The notes beneath the pieces were generated by a model. The model was not told where the DNA came from, searched no databases, and worked only from the letters and a program-made list of their open reading frames with translations. Below, piece after piece: positions 57,950 to 64,000 of a stretch of 64,000 nt of DNA. A program made the position numbers and the translations under genes. The DNA is from Speluncibacter jeojiensis (GTDB lineage: Bacteria; Actinomycetota; Actinomycetes; Mycobacteriales; Mycobacteriaceae), in contig NZ_JAAIVF010000001.1 of the NCBI RefSeq assembly GCF_029589495.1, forward strand, positions 868,001-932,000. Direction: 5' to 3'. Every line of letters begins with the position of its first letter. Position 1 is the stretch's first letter.

Positions 57950-58561
57950 TCAGCCCGCGTCCACCGCGGCCGCACGACGGCGCTGGACGAACCGCCACCC
58001 GAGCGCGACCACTACGACAGCGACGATCGCCGCGATCACGTAGGTGGGCCCGTGGAAGCCGTCGGCCACCGTGTGCCAGTTCGCGCCGATCGCGTAGCCG
58101 ATCAGCGCCAGCACCGCCGACCAGAGCAGGCAGCCGGCTGTCGTGTAGATCCCGAACCGCACCGCCGGCATGGCCGCGAAACCTGCGGGCAGCGAGATGA
58201 ACGTGCGGATCACCGGCAGCAACCGCCCGGCGAACACCGACACCGGACCGTGCCTGACGAACCAGTCGTGGGCCTTGTCGATGTCGTCCTCGCGCAACCA
58301 GACCTTGCGGCCCCACCGGTAGAGCGCGGCCCGCCCGGCATAGCGTCCGACCGCCCACGCCAGGTAGCTGCCGGCGACGTTGCCGAGCGCGCCGAGCACG
58401 ATCACCCAGACGATGTTCAGGTGCGCACCCGCGACCGCACCGCCGGCCAGCGCCCCGGCGAACAGCATCGTCACCTCGGACGGGATCGGGATGCACGCCG
58501 ACTCGGCGAACATGAGCAGGAACACCGCGAGGTAGCCCGCGCTGACGATGAACTGCTGCAT
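57950..58561 (-). CDS. DedA-family membrane protein
   Basis: A 203-residue DedA/VTT protein: FAESACIPIPSEV near residue 20, GNVAGSYLAWAVGRYAGR near 65, FAGRLLPVIRTFISLPAGFA near 110 (the key Arg and Gly). DedA proteins are proposed lipid or undecaprenyl-phosphate flippases. ATG at 58561 with AGAGG. Confidence 0.9.
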   Translation of the reverse strand: MQQFIVSAGYLAVFLLMFAESACIPIPSEVTMLFAGALAGGAVAGAHLNIVWVIVLGALGNVAGSYLAWAVGRYAGRAALYRWGRKVWLREDDIDKAHDWFVRHGPVSVFAGRLLPVIRTFISLPAGFAAMPAVRFGIYTTAGCLLWSAVLALIGYAIGANWHTVADGFHGPTYVIAAIVAVVVVALGWRFVQRRRAAAVDAG

Positions 58562-58671
58562 CAGCGGCACACCTCTCGCGAGGGGGTCCGGCGGTCGTGC
58601 GTCGATGGTGCGGTCGTCATGACGCCACGGTGGCAGCCGGTCGCTGTGACCGCGCTGAGAAGTGCGGTCCG

Positions 58672-59247
58672 TCACCTGCCCCGAAAGATCAGTCCGGTCA
58701 CGGATCGGAACACCTCGTCCGGCGACCGCGGCCCCACGTCGAGATTGCCAGACGAACACAACGCGGCGAAGCCGTAGGCCAGCGCCCAGGCCGCCGTCGC
58801 CGCCAGCGCCGGATCCTCCCCGCGCTGTTCGGCGGACAGGCCGGCGACCGCCGCACCCAGCAGACGCCCCGCGCGGTCCCGAGCGGCAGTCAGTTGCGGG
58901 TCGTCGACCCGAACGACCTCCCGGTCGTACATCACCTGGAAGTGCGCCGGGTGCGCCTGCGCGAACCGCACGAACCGCACCCCCATCTCCGCGAGGTCGG
59001 TCGGCCGTCCCGGATCCGACGCCGCCGCGAACGAGTCCGTCAGCAGGTCGAAGCCCTCGGCCGCGAGCGCGGTGAGCAGCCCGGACTTGTCCCCGAAGTG
59101 GTGCGCCGGCGCGGCATGCGATACGCCCGCGCGGCGGGCCAGGTCCCGCAGGCTCAGCGCGGCGATCCCCCGCTCGCGGATCGCCTCGGCGGCGGCGTCT
59201 AGCACCGCCCGCCGCAGATCTCCGTGATGGTAGGGATGGGGTTCCAC
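58672..59247 (-). CDS. TetR/AcrR-family regulator
   Basis: A 191-residue repressor: helix-turn-helix LSLRDLARRAGVSHAAPAHHF near residue 32 and a WHG-type ligand domain. GTG start. Divergent from the ABM-like gene at 59362, with paired inverted arms between them. Confidence 0.88.
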   Translation of the reverse strand: MEPHPYHHGDLRRAVLDAAAEAIRERGIAALSLRDLARRAGVSHAAPAHHFGDKSGLLTALAAEGFDLLTDSFAAASDPGRPTDLAEMGVRFVRFAQAHPAHFQVMYDREVVRVDDPQLTAARDRAGRLLGAAVAGLSAEQRGEDPALAATAAWALAYGFAALCSSGNLDVGPRSPDEVFRSVTGLIFRGR

Positions 59248-59266
59248 GACTCGACGATACCCGCAG

Positions 59267-59317
59267 ACTAGTCATTGACAAGTTCGCCGGACCGATGGAA
59301 TCTGGTCAGTGTCTAGT
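59267..59317. promoter_or_regulatory. Inverted-arm operator region between the TetR and ABM-like genes
   Basis: ACTAGTCATTGAC (59267-59279) and GTCAGTGTCTAGT (59305-59317) match as an inverted repeat at 11 of 13 positions, 25 bases apart. The left arm itself contains GTCA-T-TGAC. Likely TetR sites. Confidence 0.5.
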
Positions 59318-59361
59318 TCACGGCGGTGTTCATCCGAACACCTTCACCGAGGAGGCACGAC

Positions 59362-59751
59362 ATGCCGACGATCCCCTGGACCACCCCGAAGGACGCCGCG
59401 ATCCCGCCAGAGGTAGTGGTCATGGCCTCCCGGTTCGACCTGCAGTCCCTGGCGCAGGTGCCCGCCTTCCTGCGCGCCGCGATGCGGATCCGTGCCCAGA
59501 TGCTCGGCGCACCCGGTGTCGTGGGCCTGTCGCTGATCGCGCGTCCACTGCACAAGACGTTCTTCACCCTGTCCGCCTGGTCGGACCGCGGGGCGCTGGA
59601 CAAGGCGGTCGCACATCGTCCGCACGTCGACACCATGACGAATTTCCACCCGAAGATGGCCGGCTCGACGTTCGCCTTCTGGACCGCGCCCGGCACCTCG
59701 CTGCCGCTGCAGTGGCCGGAGGCCATGCGTCGGCTCGACGCCGAGCGTTGA
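59362..59751 (+). CDS. ABM/DUF3291-like dimeric alpha/beta-barrel protein
   Basis: A 129-residue protein with a ferredoxin-like pattern (VVVMASRFDLQS, FFTLSAWSDRGALDKAV, HRPHVDTM) resembling antibiotic monooxygenase/spheroidene-monooxygenase relatives. ATG at 59362 with GAGGAGG. Probably controlled by the divergent TetR protein. Reaction unknown. Confidence 0.65.
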   Translation: MPTIPWTTPKDAAIPPEVVVMASRFDLQSLAQVPAFLRAAMRIRAQMLGAPGVVGLSLIARPLHKTFFTLSAWSDRGALDKAVAHRPHVDTMTNFHPKMAGSTFAFWTAPGTSLPLQWPEAMRRLDAER

Positions 59752-59812
59752 TCCAGCCGCTCCAGGCGCCCGCGTCGACCGGACACGAGCGTCGAACCAA
59801 CGCCCTCGTCGA

Positions 59813-60535
59813 TCAGACGGCGCAGGAGCCGTCCTCGCAGGACGGGGCGGCCTCGTCCGCGGTGATCGTGCCCGCCGTCGCCAAGGCACGGTCGAGCAAC
59901 TGGGTGAACACCCCGACCGGCTGCGCTCCCGAGACCGCCAGCGCCCGGTTCGCCACGAAGAACGGCACACCCGTGACACCGAGTGCGCGGGCCTGTGCGA
60001 GGTCTGCGTGCACCTGCTCGGCGGCGGCGTCACCATCCAGCGCGGCCCGGATCTCGCCGGCATCCAGCCCCACCTCCGCGGCGACCGCGACGAGTTCGTC
60101 ACGGTCGTCGATGATCCGTCCCTGCGTGAAGTGCGCGCGGAACAGCGCGTCGACGACCTCGTCCGCGCGGTCGCCGGCCAGGTGGACGAGCCGGTGCGCA
60201 TCGAACGTGTTGGCGGCGATCACCGTGTCGAAATCCATGTCCAGTCCGTCGGCCGCGGCGGTCGACGACACGTGGGCGAACATCGCGCGCACCTGATCGG
60301 GGGCCATGCCCTTGTGCTCGACCAGCGCCTCGAGTTCGTTCCGGCCCAGGCCCGCGGGGGTGTCGGGTGCGAGCTGGAACGAACGCCACACCACCTGCAC
60401 CCGATCGCGCCCCTCGAACTGCTCGAGCGCGCGGGCGAACCGACGCTTGCCGATGTAGCACCACGGGCAGGCAATGTCAGACCAGATCTCGACGACGGCT
60501 GGTGCTCCGGCTGCGGTGGGTTCGTTGTTGCTCAC
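59813..60535 (-). CDS. DsbA-family oxidoreductase (FrnE-like)
   Basis: A 240-residue cytoplasmic DsbA-like protein with CPWC in SDIACPWCYIGKRRF near residue 23 and GVPFFVANRALAVSGAQ near 195. The tail has two more cysteines (SCEDGSCAV), as in FrnE. GTG at 60535 preferred to an upstream TTG. Confidence 0.85.
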   Translation of the reverse strand: MSNNEPTAAGAPAVVEIWSDIACPWCYIGKRRFARALEQFEGRDRVQVVWRSFQLAPDTPAGLGRNELEALVEHKGMAPDQVRAMFAHVSSTAAADGLDMDFDTVIAANTFDAHRLVHLAGDRADEVVDALFRAHFTQGRIIDDRDELVAVAAEVGLDAGEIRAALDGDAAAEQVHADLAQARALGVTGVPFFVANRALAVSGAQPVGVFTQLLDRALATAGTITADEAAPSCEDGSCAV

Positions 60536-60582
60536 GTCCGTCAGCAACGCCCGTCGCCGGCAGCGTGTTCCCGGCCGCGCGG

Positions 60583-60948
60583 TCAGGACCGGGTCAGCAA
60601 CTCCAGGTTGTGACCGTTCGGGTCGGTGAAATACACCCCGCGGCCGCCGCCGCGGTGATTGATCTCGCGGGGCCTGCGGTGTCCCGGGTCGGCGAAGTAG
60701 TCGGCTCCCGACGAGCGGATCCGCGCGAAGGCGGCGTCGAAGTCCTCCTCATCGACGAGGAAGGCGTAGTGCTGCGCGCGGATGTCGTCGGCGTCCGCAT
60801 AGTCCAGTGTCACGCCGTTGCCGAGTTCTACCGGGACGAAATGCCCGGCGGGCGACCCGACCGGCACTCCCAGAATGTCGGCGAGGAACCTCGCCGAGAC
60901 GCTCTTGTCGTGCGCGTACACGATGGTGTGGTTCAACTCGACGGTCAT
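60583..60948 (-). CDS. VOC-family (glyoxalase/bleomycin-resistance fold) protein
   Basis: A 121-residue protein: NHTIVYAHDKSVSARFLADI, YAFLVDEEDFDAAF, GVYFTDPNGHNLELL. Metal-binding His/Glu positions are present. ATG at 60948 with AAAGGGGA. Function unspecific; detoxification or dioxygenase. Confidence 0.85.
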   Translation of the reverse strand: MTVELNHTIVYAHDKSVSARFLADILGVPVGSPAGHFVPVELGNGVTLDYADADDIRAQHYAFLVDEEDFDAAFARIRSSGADYFADPGHRRPREINHRGGGRGVYFTDPNGHNLELLTRS

Positions 60949-61035
60949 CGCTGTCCCCTTTGAGCAGTCCCTCGCACGCGGCTGTACCGGGTGCAACGGC
61001 GGCGCCGACGGCCGGATTCCCGGGGCGATCTGACC

Positions 61036-61222
61036 ACCTCGCGTGCCGGCGGTGCACCTCGCACAACACCGGGGGCGTGCGAAGTTCGCGCTCGGTGTGT
61101 GAAGTGGGGAATGTGCGGAGTTCGGGCGCGGTGTGTGAAGTGGGGAATGTGCGGAGTTCGGGCGCGGTGTGTGAAGTGGGGAATGTGCGGAGTTCGCGCG
61201 CGGTGTGTGAGTGGGGATCGGC
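61036..61222. repeat. Intergenic repeat cluster with a 36-bp tandem array
   Basis: TGCACCTCGCAC near 61052 is followed by a 36-bp unit containing GTGTGTGAAGTGGGGA that recurs at 61101, 61137, 61173 and, truncated, 61209. Short elements (TGCACCTCGCAC, GTGTGTGAAGTG) are shared with 18701-18970. The 380-bp gap between the VOC gene and clpC holds this array and the clpC terminator; no gene seen. Confidence 0.85.
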
Positions 61223-61278
61223 GGGTACGCACCCGTGGGTGAAGGTGCGGATCGGCGGGTCCGCGCCCCGACATGCGG

Positions 61279-61312
61279 CAGGGCGGGCACCCCCGGAGGG
61301 ATGCCCGCCCTG
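61279..61312 (-). terminator. Terminator hairpin of clpC
   Basis: CAGGGCGGGCA (61279-61289) and TGCCCGCCCTG (61302-61312), a perfect 11-bp stem, 17 bases after the clpC stop. Confidence 0.9.
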
Positions 61313-61328
61313 TGCGGAACGCTGCGGA

Positions 61329-63899
61329 CTAGTCCGCGGACCCGGCCTCGCCCGAGCCTGCGCCGTCACCGCTCGCAGCGGCCATTGCCTCCGCGGGCGA
61401 GTCCGGCACGGACACCGGCTTGGGCGATCCGGCGAACGTGAACTTCGCGTTCTCGCCCGAGCCCTCGCCGTCCCAGCCCTCGACGTCCACCAGCACGATC
61501 TGACCGGGGCCGACCTCGCCGAAGAGGATCTTCTCCGACAACTGGTCCTCGATCTCGCGCTGGATGGTCCGGCGCAGCGGACGGGCGCCGAGCACCGGAT
61601 CGAAGCCGCGCTTGGCCAGCAGCGCCTTCGCCTTCTCGGTGACCTCGATGTCCATGTCCTTGTTCTTCAGCGCCTTCTCGACGCGACCGACCATCAGGTC
61701 CACCATCTCGATGATCTGATCCTGGGTGAGCTGGTGGAACACGACAATGTCGTCGATACGGTTGAGGAACTCCGGCCGGAAGTGCTTCTTGAGCTCGTCG
61801 TGAACCTTGAGCTTCATCCGCTCGTAGTTCGAGCCCTCGCCACTGCCCTGGGTGAAGCCCAGGCCCACGGCCTTCGAGATGTCGGCGGTGCCCAGGTTCG
61901 AGGTGAAGATCAGCACGGTGTTCTTGAAGTCGACCGTGCGGCCCTGGCCGTCGGTGAGACGGCCGTCCTCGAGCACCTGCAGGAGCGTGTTGTAGATCTC
62001 CTGGTGCGCCTTCTCGATCTCGTCGAACAGCACCACCGAGAACGGCTTGCGGCGCACCTTCTCGGTGAGCTGGCCGCCCTCCTCGTAGCCGACGTAGCCC
62101 GGAGGGGCACCGAACAGCCGCGAGGCGGTGAAGCGGTCGTGGAACTCGCCCATGTCGATCTGGATGAGCGCGTCGTCCTCGCCGAACAGGAACTCCGCGA
62201 GCGCCTTGGACAGCTCGGTCTTACCCACGCCGGACGGGCCGGCGAAGATGAACGAGCCGGACGGACGCTTCGGGTCCTTCAGGCCGGCACGGGTGCGACG
62301 GATCGCCTTCGAGACCGCCTTGACGGCGTCCTCCTGGCCGATGATCCGCTTGTGCAGCTCGTCCTCCATGCGGAGCAGACGCGTGGTCTCCTCCTCTGTG
62401 AGCTTGAAGACCGGGATGCCGGTCCAATTGCCCAGCACCTCGGCGATCTGCTCGTCGTCGACCTCGGCGATGACGTCCAGGTCACCGGAACGCCACTGCT
62501 TCTCCCGCTCGGCACGCTGCGCGACGAGGGTCTTCTCCTTGTCGCGCAGGCTGGCGGCCTTCTCGAAGTCCTGCGCGTCGATCGCGGACTCCTTCTCGCG
62601 CCGCGCCTCGGCGATCCGGTCGTCGAACTCCCGCAGGTCCGGCGGCGCGGTCATCCGGCGGATGCGCATGCGGGCGCCGGCCTCGTCGATGAGGTCGATG
62701 GCCTTGTCCGGCAGGAACCGGTCGTTGATGTAGCGGTCGGCGAGCGTCGCCGCCGCGACCAGCGCGCCGTCGGTGATCGAGACGCGGTGGTGCGCCTCGT
62801 ACCGGTCGCGCAGGCCCTTGAGGATCTCGATGGTGTGCTCGACCGTCGGCTCGCCGACCTGCACCGGCTGGAACCGGCGCTCGAGTGCGGCGTCCTTCTC
62901 GATGTACTTGCGGTACTCGTCGAGGGTGGTGGCGCCGATGGTCTGCAGCTCGCCGCGGGCCAGCTTCGGCTTGAGGATCGACGCCGCATCGATCGCACCT
63001 TCGGCGGCGCCCGCCCCGACCAGCGTGTGCAGCTCGTCGATGAACAGGATGATGTCGCCGCGGGTGTTGATCTCCTTCAGGACCTTCTTCAGCCGCTCCT
63101 CGAAGTCGCCGCGGTACCGGCTGCCCGCGACCAGCGAACCCAGGTCGAGGGTGTAGAGCTGCTTGTCCTTGAGCGTCTCGGGGACCTCGCCGTTGACGAT
63201 GGCCTGCGCCAGGCCCTCGACGACGGCGGTCTTGCCGACACCCGGCTCACCGATGAGGACCGGGTTGTTCTTGGTGCGCCGCGAGAGCACCTGCATGACC
63301 CGCTCGATCTCTTTCGAACGGCCGATGACCGGATCGAGCTTGCCCTCGATCGCGGCCTGGGTCAGATTTCTGCCGAACTGGTCCAGCACCAGCGAGGTGG
63401 ACGGGGTGCCGGCCTCGCCGCTGCGCCCGCCGGTGGCCGCGCCCTCGGTGCCTTCCTTGCCCTGGTATCCCGAGAGCAGCTGGATGACCTGCTGCCGGAC
63501 CCGGTTCAGGTCGGCGCCGAGCTTGACCAGCACCTGCGCCGCCACGCCCTCACCCTCGCGGATGAGGCCCAGCAGGATGTGTTCGGTACCGATGTAGTTG
63601 TGTCCGAGCTGCAGCGCCTCGCGCAGGCTCAGCTCGAGGACCTTCTTCGCCCGCGGGGTGAAGGGGATGTGACCCGACGGGGCCTGCTGGCCCTGACCGA
63701 TGATCTCCTCGACCTGGCTGCGCACGCCTTCGAGGGAGATCCCCAGCGACTCGAGCGACTTGGCCGCGACACCCTCACCCTCGTGGATGAGGCCCAGCAG
63801 GATGTGTTCGGTACCGATGTAGTTGTGATTGAGCATCCTGGCCTCTTCCTGAGCCAGGACGACAACGCGCCGTGCGCGGTCGGTAAACCTCTCGAACAT
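61329..63899 (-). CDS. clpC: ATP-dependent Clp protease ATPase subunit ClpC
   Basis: An 856-residue AAA+ unfoldase feeding ClpP. Double Clp-N domain (1-150), D1 Walker [11 protein letters not shown] near 215, UVR middle region (about 420-460), D2 Walker [10 protein letters not shown] near 555 and the ClpP loop region near 680. ATG at 63899 with GGGAGAG. Corresponds to M. tuberculosis ClpC1 (Rv3596c). The upstream 100 bp to the window edge show no certain promoter. Confidence 0.97.
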   Translation of the reverse strand: MFERFTDRARRVVVLAQEEARMLNHNYIGTEHILLGLIHEGEGVAAKSLESLGISLEGVRSQVEEIIGQGQQAPSGHIPFTPRAKKVLELSLREALQLGHNYIGTEHILLGLIREGEGVAAQVLVKLGADLNRVRQQVIQLLSGYQGKEGTEGAATGGRSGEAGTPSTSLVLDQFGRNLTQAAIEGKLDPVIGRSKEIERVMQVLSRRTKNNPVLIGEPGVGKTAVVEGLAQAIVNGEVPETLKDKQLYTLDLGSLVAGSRYRGDFEERLKKVLKEINTRGDIILFIDELHTLVGAGAAEGAIDAASILKPKLARGELQTIGATTLDEYRKYIEKDAALERRFQPVQVGEPTVEHTIEILKGLRDRYEAHHRVSITDGALVAAATLADRYINDRFLPDKAIDLIDEAGARMRIRRMTAPPDLREFDDRIAEARREKESAIDAQDFEKAASLRDKEKTLVAQRAEREKQWRSGDLDVIAEVDDEQIAEVLGNWTGIPVFKLTEEETTRLLRMEDELHKRIIGQEDAVKAVSKAIRRTRAGLKDPKRPSGSFIFAGPSGVGKTELSKALAEFLFGEDDALIQIDMGEFHDRFTASRLFGAPPGYVGYEEGGQLTEKVRRKPFSVVLFDEIEKAHQEIYNTLLQVLEDGRLTDGQGRTVDFKNTVLIFTSNLGTADISKAVGLGFTQGSGEGSNYERMKLKVHDELKKHFRPEFLNRIDDIVVFHQLTQDQIIEMVDLMVGRVEKALKNKDMDIEVTEKAKALLAKRGFDPVLGARPLRRTIQREIEDQLSEKILFGEVGPGQIVLVDVEGWDGEGSGENAKFTFAGSPKPVSVPDSPAEAMAAASGDGAGSGEAGSAD

Positions 63900-64000
63900 T
63901 GCTCTCCCTACACTCCGTGGCGAACACCCCCGAAAGGGCTGGCCGGCACCGCCGACCAATGTCGTCGTGCCCACCGTTTCCGCCGGATTCGCTCCGGCAC

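Noticed and set aside
61083-61222. 36-bp tandem array considered as a CRISPR array
   Set aside because: Units are directly adjacent with no unique spacers, and no cas genes are present.
60949-61290. Open minus-strand frames with 12-residue repeats (TPHIPHFTHRAR) upstream of the VOC gene
   Set aside because: A 36-bp repeat keeps frames open by arithmetic; there is no good start or ribosome site, and the VOC gene has its own AAAGGGGA and ATG at 60948.

Overview
The window is high-GC actinobacterial DNA, almost fully coding, with many short start/stop overlaps (ATGA, GTGA, TGATG), frequent GTG starts and several probable leaderless transcripts. Gene order places it in the Mycobacteriales. The block rlmB-cysS-ispF-ispD-carD-lpqE-radA-disA-(membrane protein)-canB-mutY-hydrolase-mhuD-clpC and the block hemL-histidine phosphatase-tlpA-ccdA-resB-ccsB-DUF4229 follow the Mycobacterium tuberculosis order, as remembered from Rv3579c-Rv3596c and Rv0524-Rv0531. 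The genus cannot be fixed from the sequence alone; a Gordonia/Williamsia/Rhodococcus/Nocardia-like organism fits.

Layout. 1-8.4 kb: an envelope-associated module with an acidic His/Asp-rich protein (cut by the window edge), a DxNxDG calcium-repeat protein, a membrane-anchored Hsp70, a DUF7373-type lipoprotein and two adjacent dynamin-like GTPases of the IniA/IniC type. 8.4-11.4 kb: an NAD-salvage operon (short PRPP synthetase, nicotinamide phosphoribosyltransferase, NrtR-like Nudix regulator) with two palindromes flanking its promoter. 11.9-16.3 kb: an ECF sigma factor, a second His/Asp-rich protein and a large AfsR/SARP-type regulator. 16.5-23.8 kb: menA, small membrane and Clp-N proteins, a polytopic membrane protein and a FadE10-like acyl-CoA dehydrogenase fused in frame to a SAM methyltransferase. 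23.9-29.3 kb: a conservon (sensor kinase, roadblock protein, DUF742, small GTPase) plus a membrane protein. 29.6-31.4 kb: a CsoR/CstR-family regulator with its operator beside a cysteine synthase-fold desulfhydrase candidate. 31.6-38.4 kb: bldC, a small membrane protein, System II cytochrome c maturation and hemL. 38.5-40.8 kb: hpd with a divergent AsnC regulator and a secreted protein. 40.8-63.9 kb: the conserved block listed above, interrupted by a thioesterase, an aminotransferase with a 30-codon frame, an esterase, a methyltransferase, an ABC ATPase/FadR pair, DedA, TetR, DsbA-like and VOC genes, ending at clpC.

Most notable signal: three minus-strand promoters share GGGAAC-N15-CGCATC with identical spacing. 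They precede the calcium-repeat protein, the lipoprotein and the second His/Asp-rich protein. The last of these lies next to the ECF sigma gene, which suggests one sigma factor controls a dynamin/Hsp70/lipoprotein envelope module. Other signals are paired palindromes over the promoters of the NAD operon and the HTH/Clp-N operon, a CsoR-type protein with a CstR-like cysteine pair, repeat arrays shared by two distant intergenic regions, and 17-bp tandem duplications across gene ends. No tRNA, rRNA, CRISPR array, transposase or prophage was seen. Protein identities rest on motif recognition and recalled homologues, not on searches.
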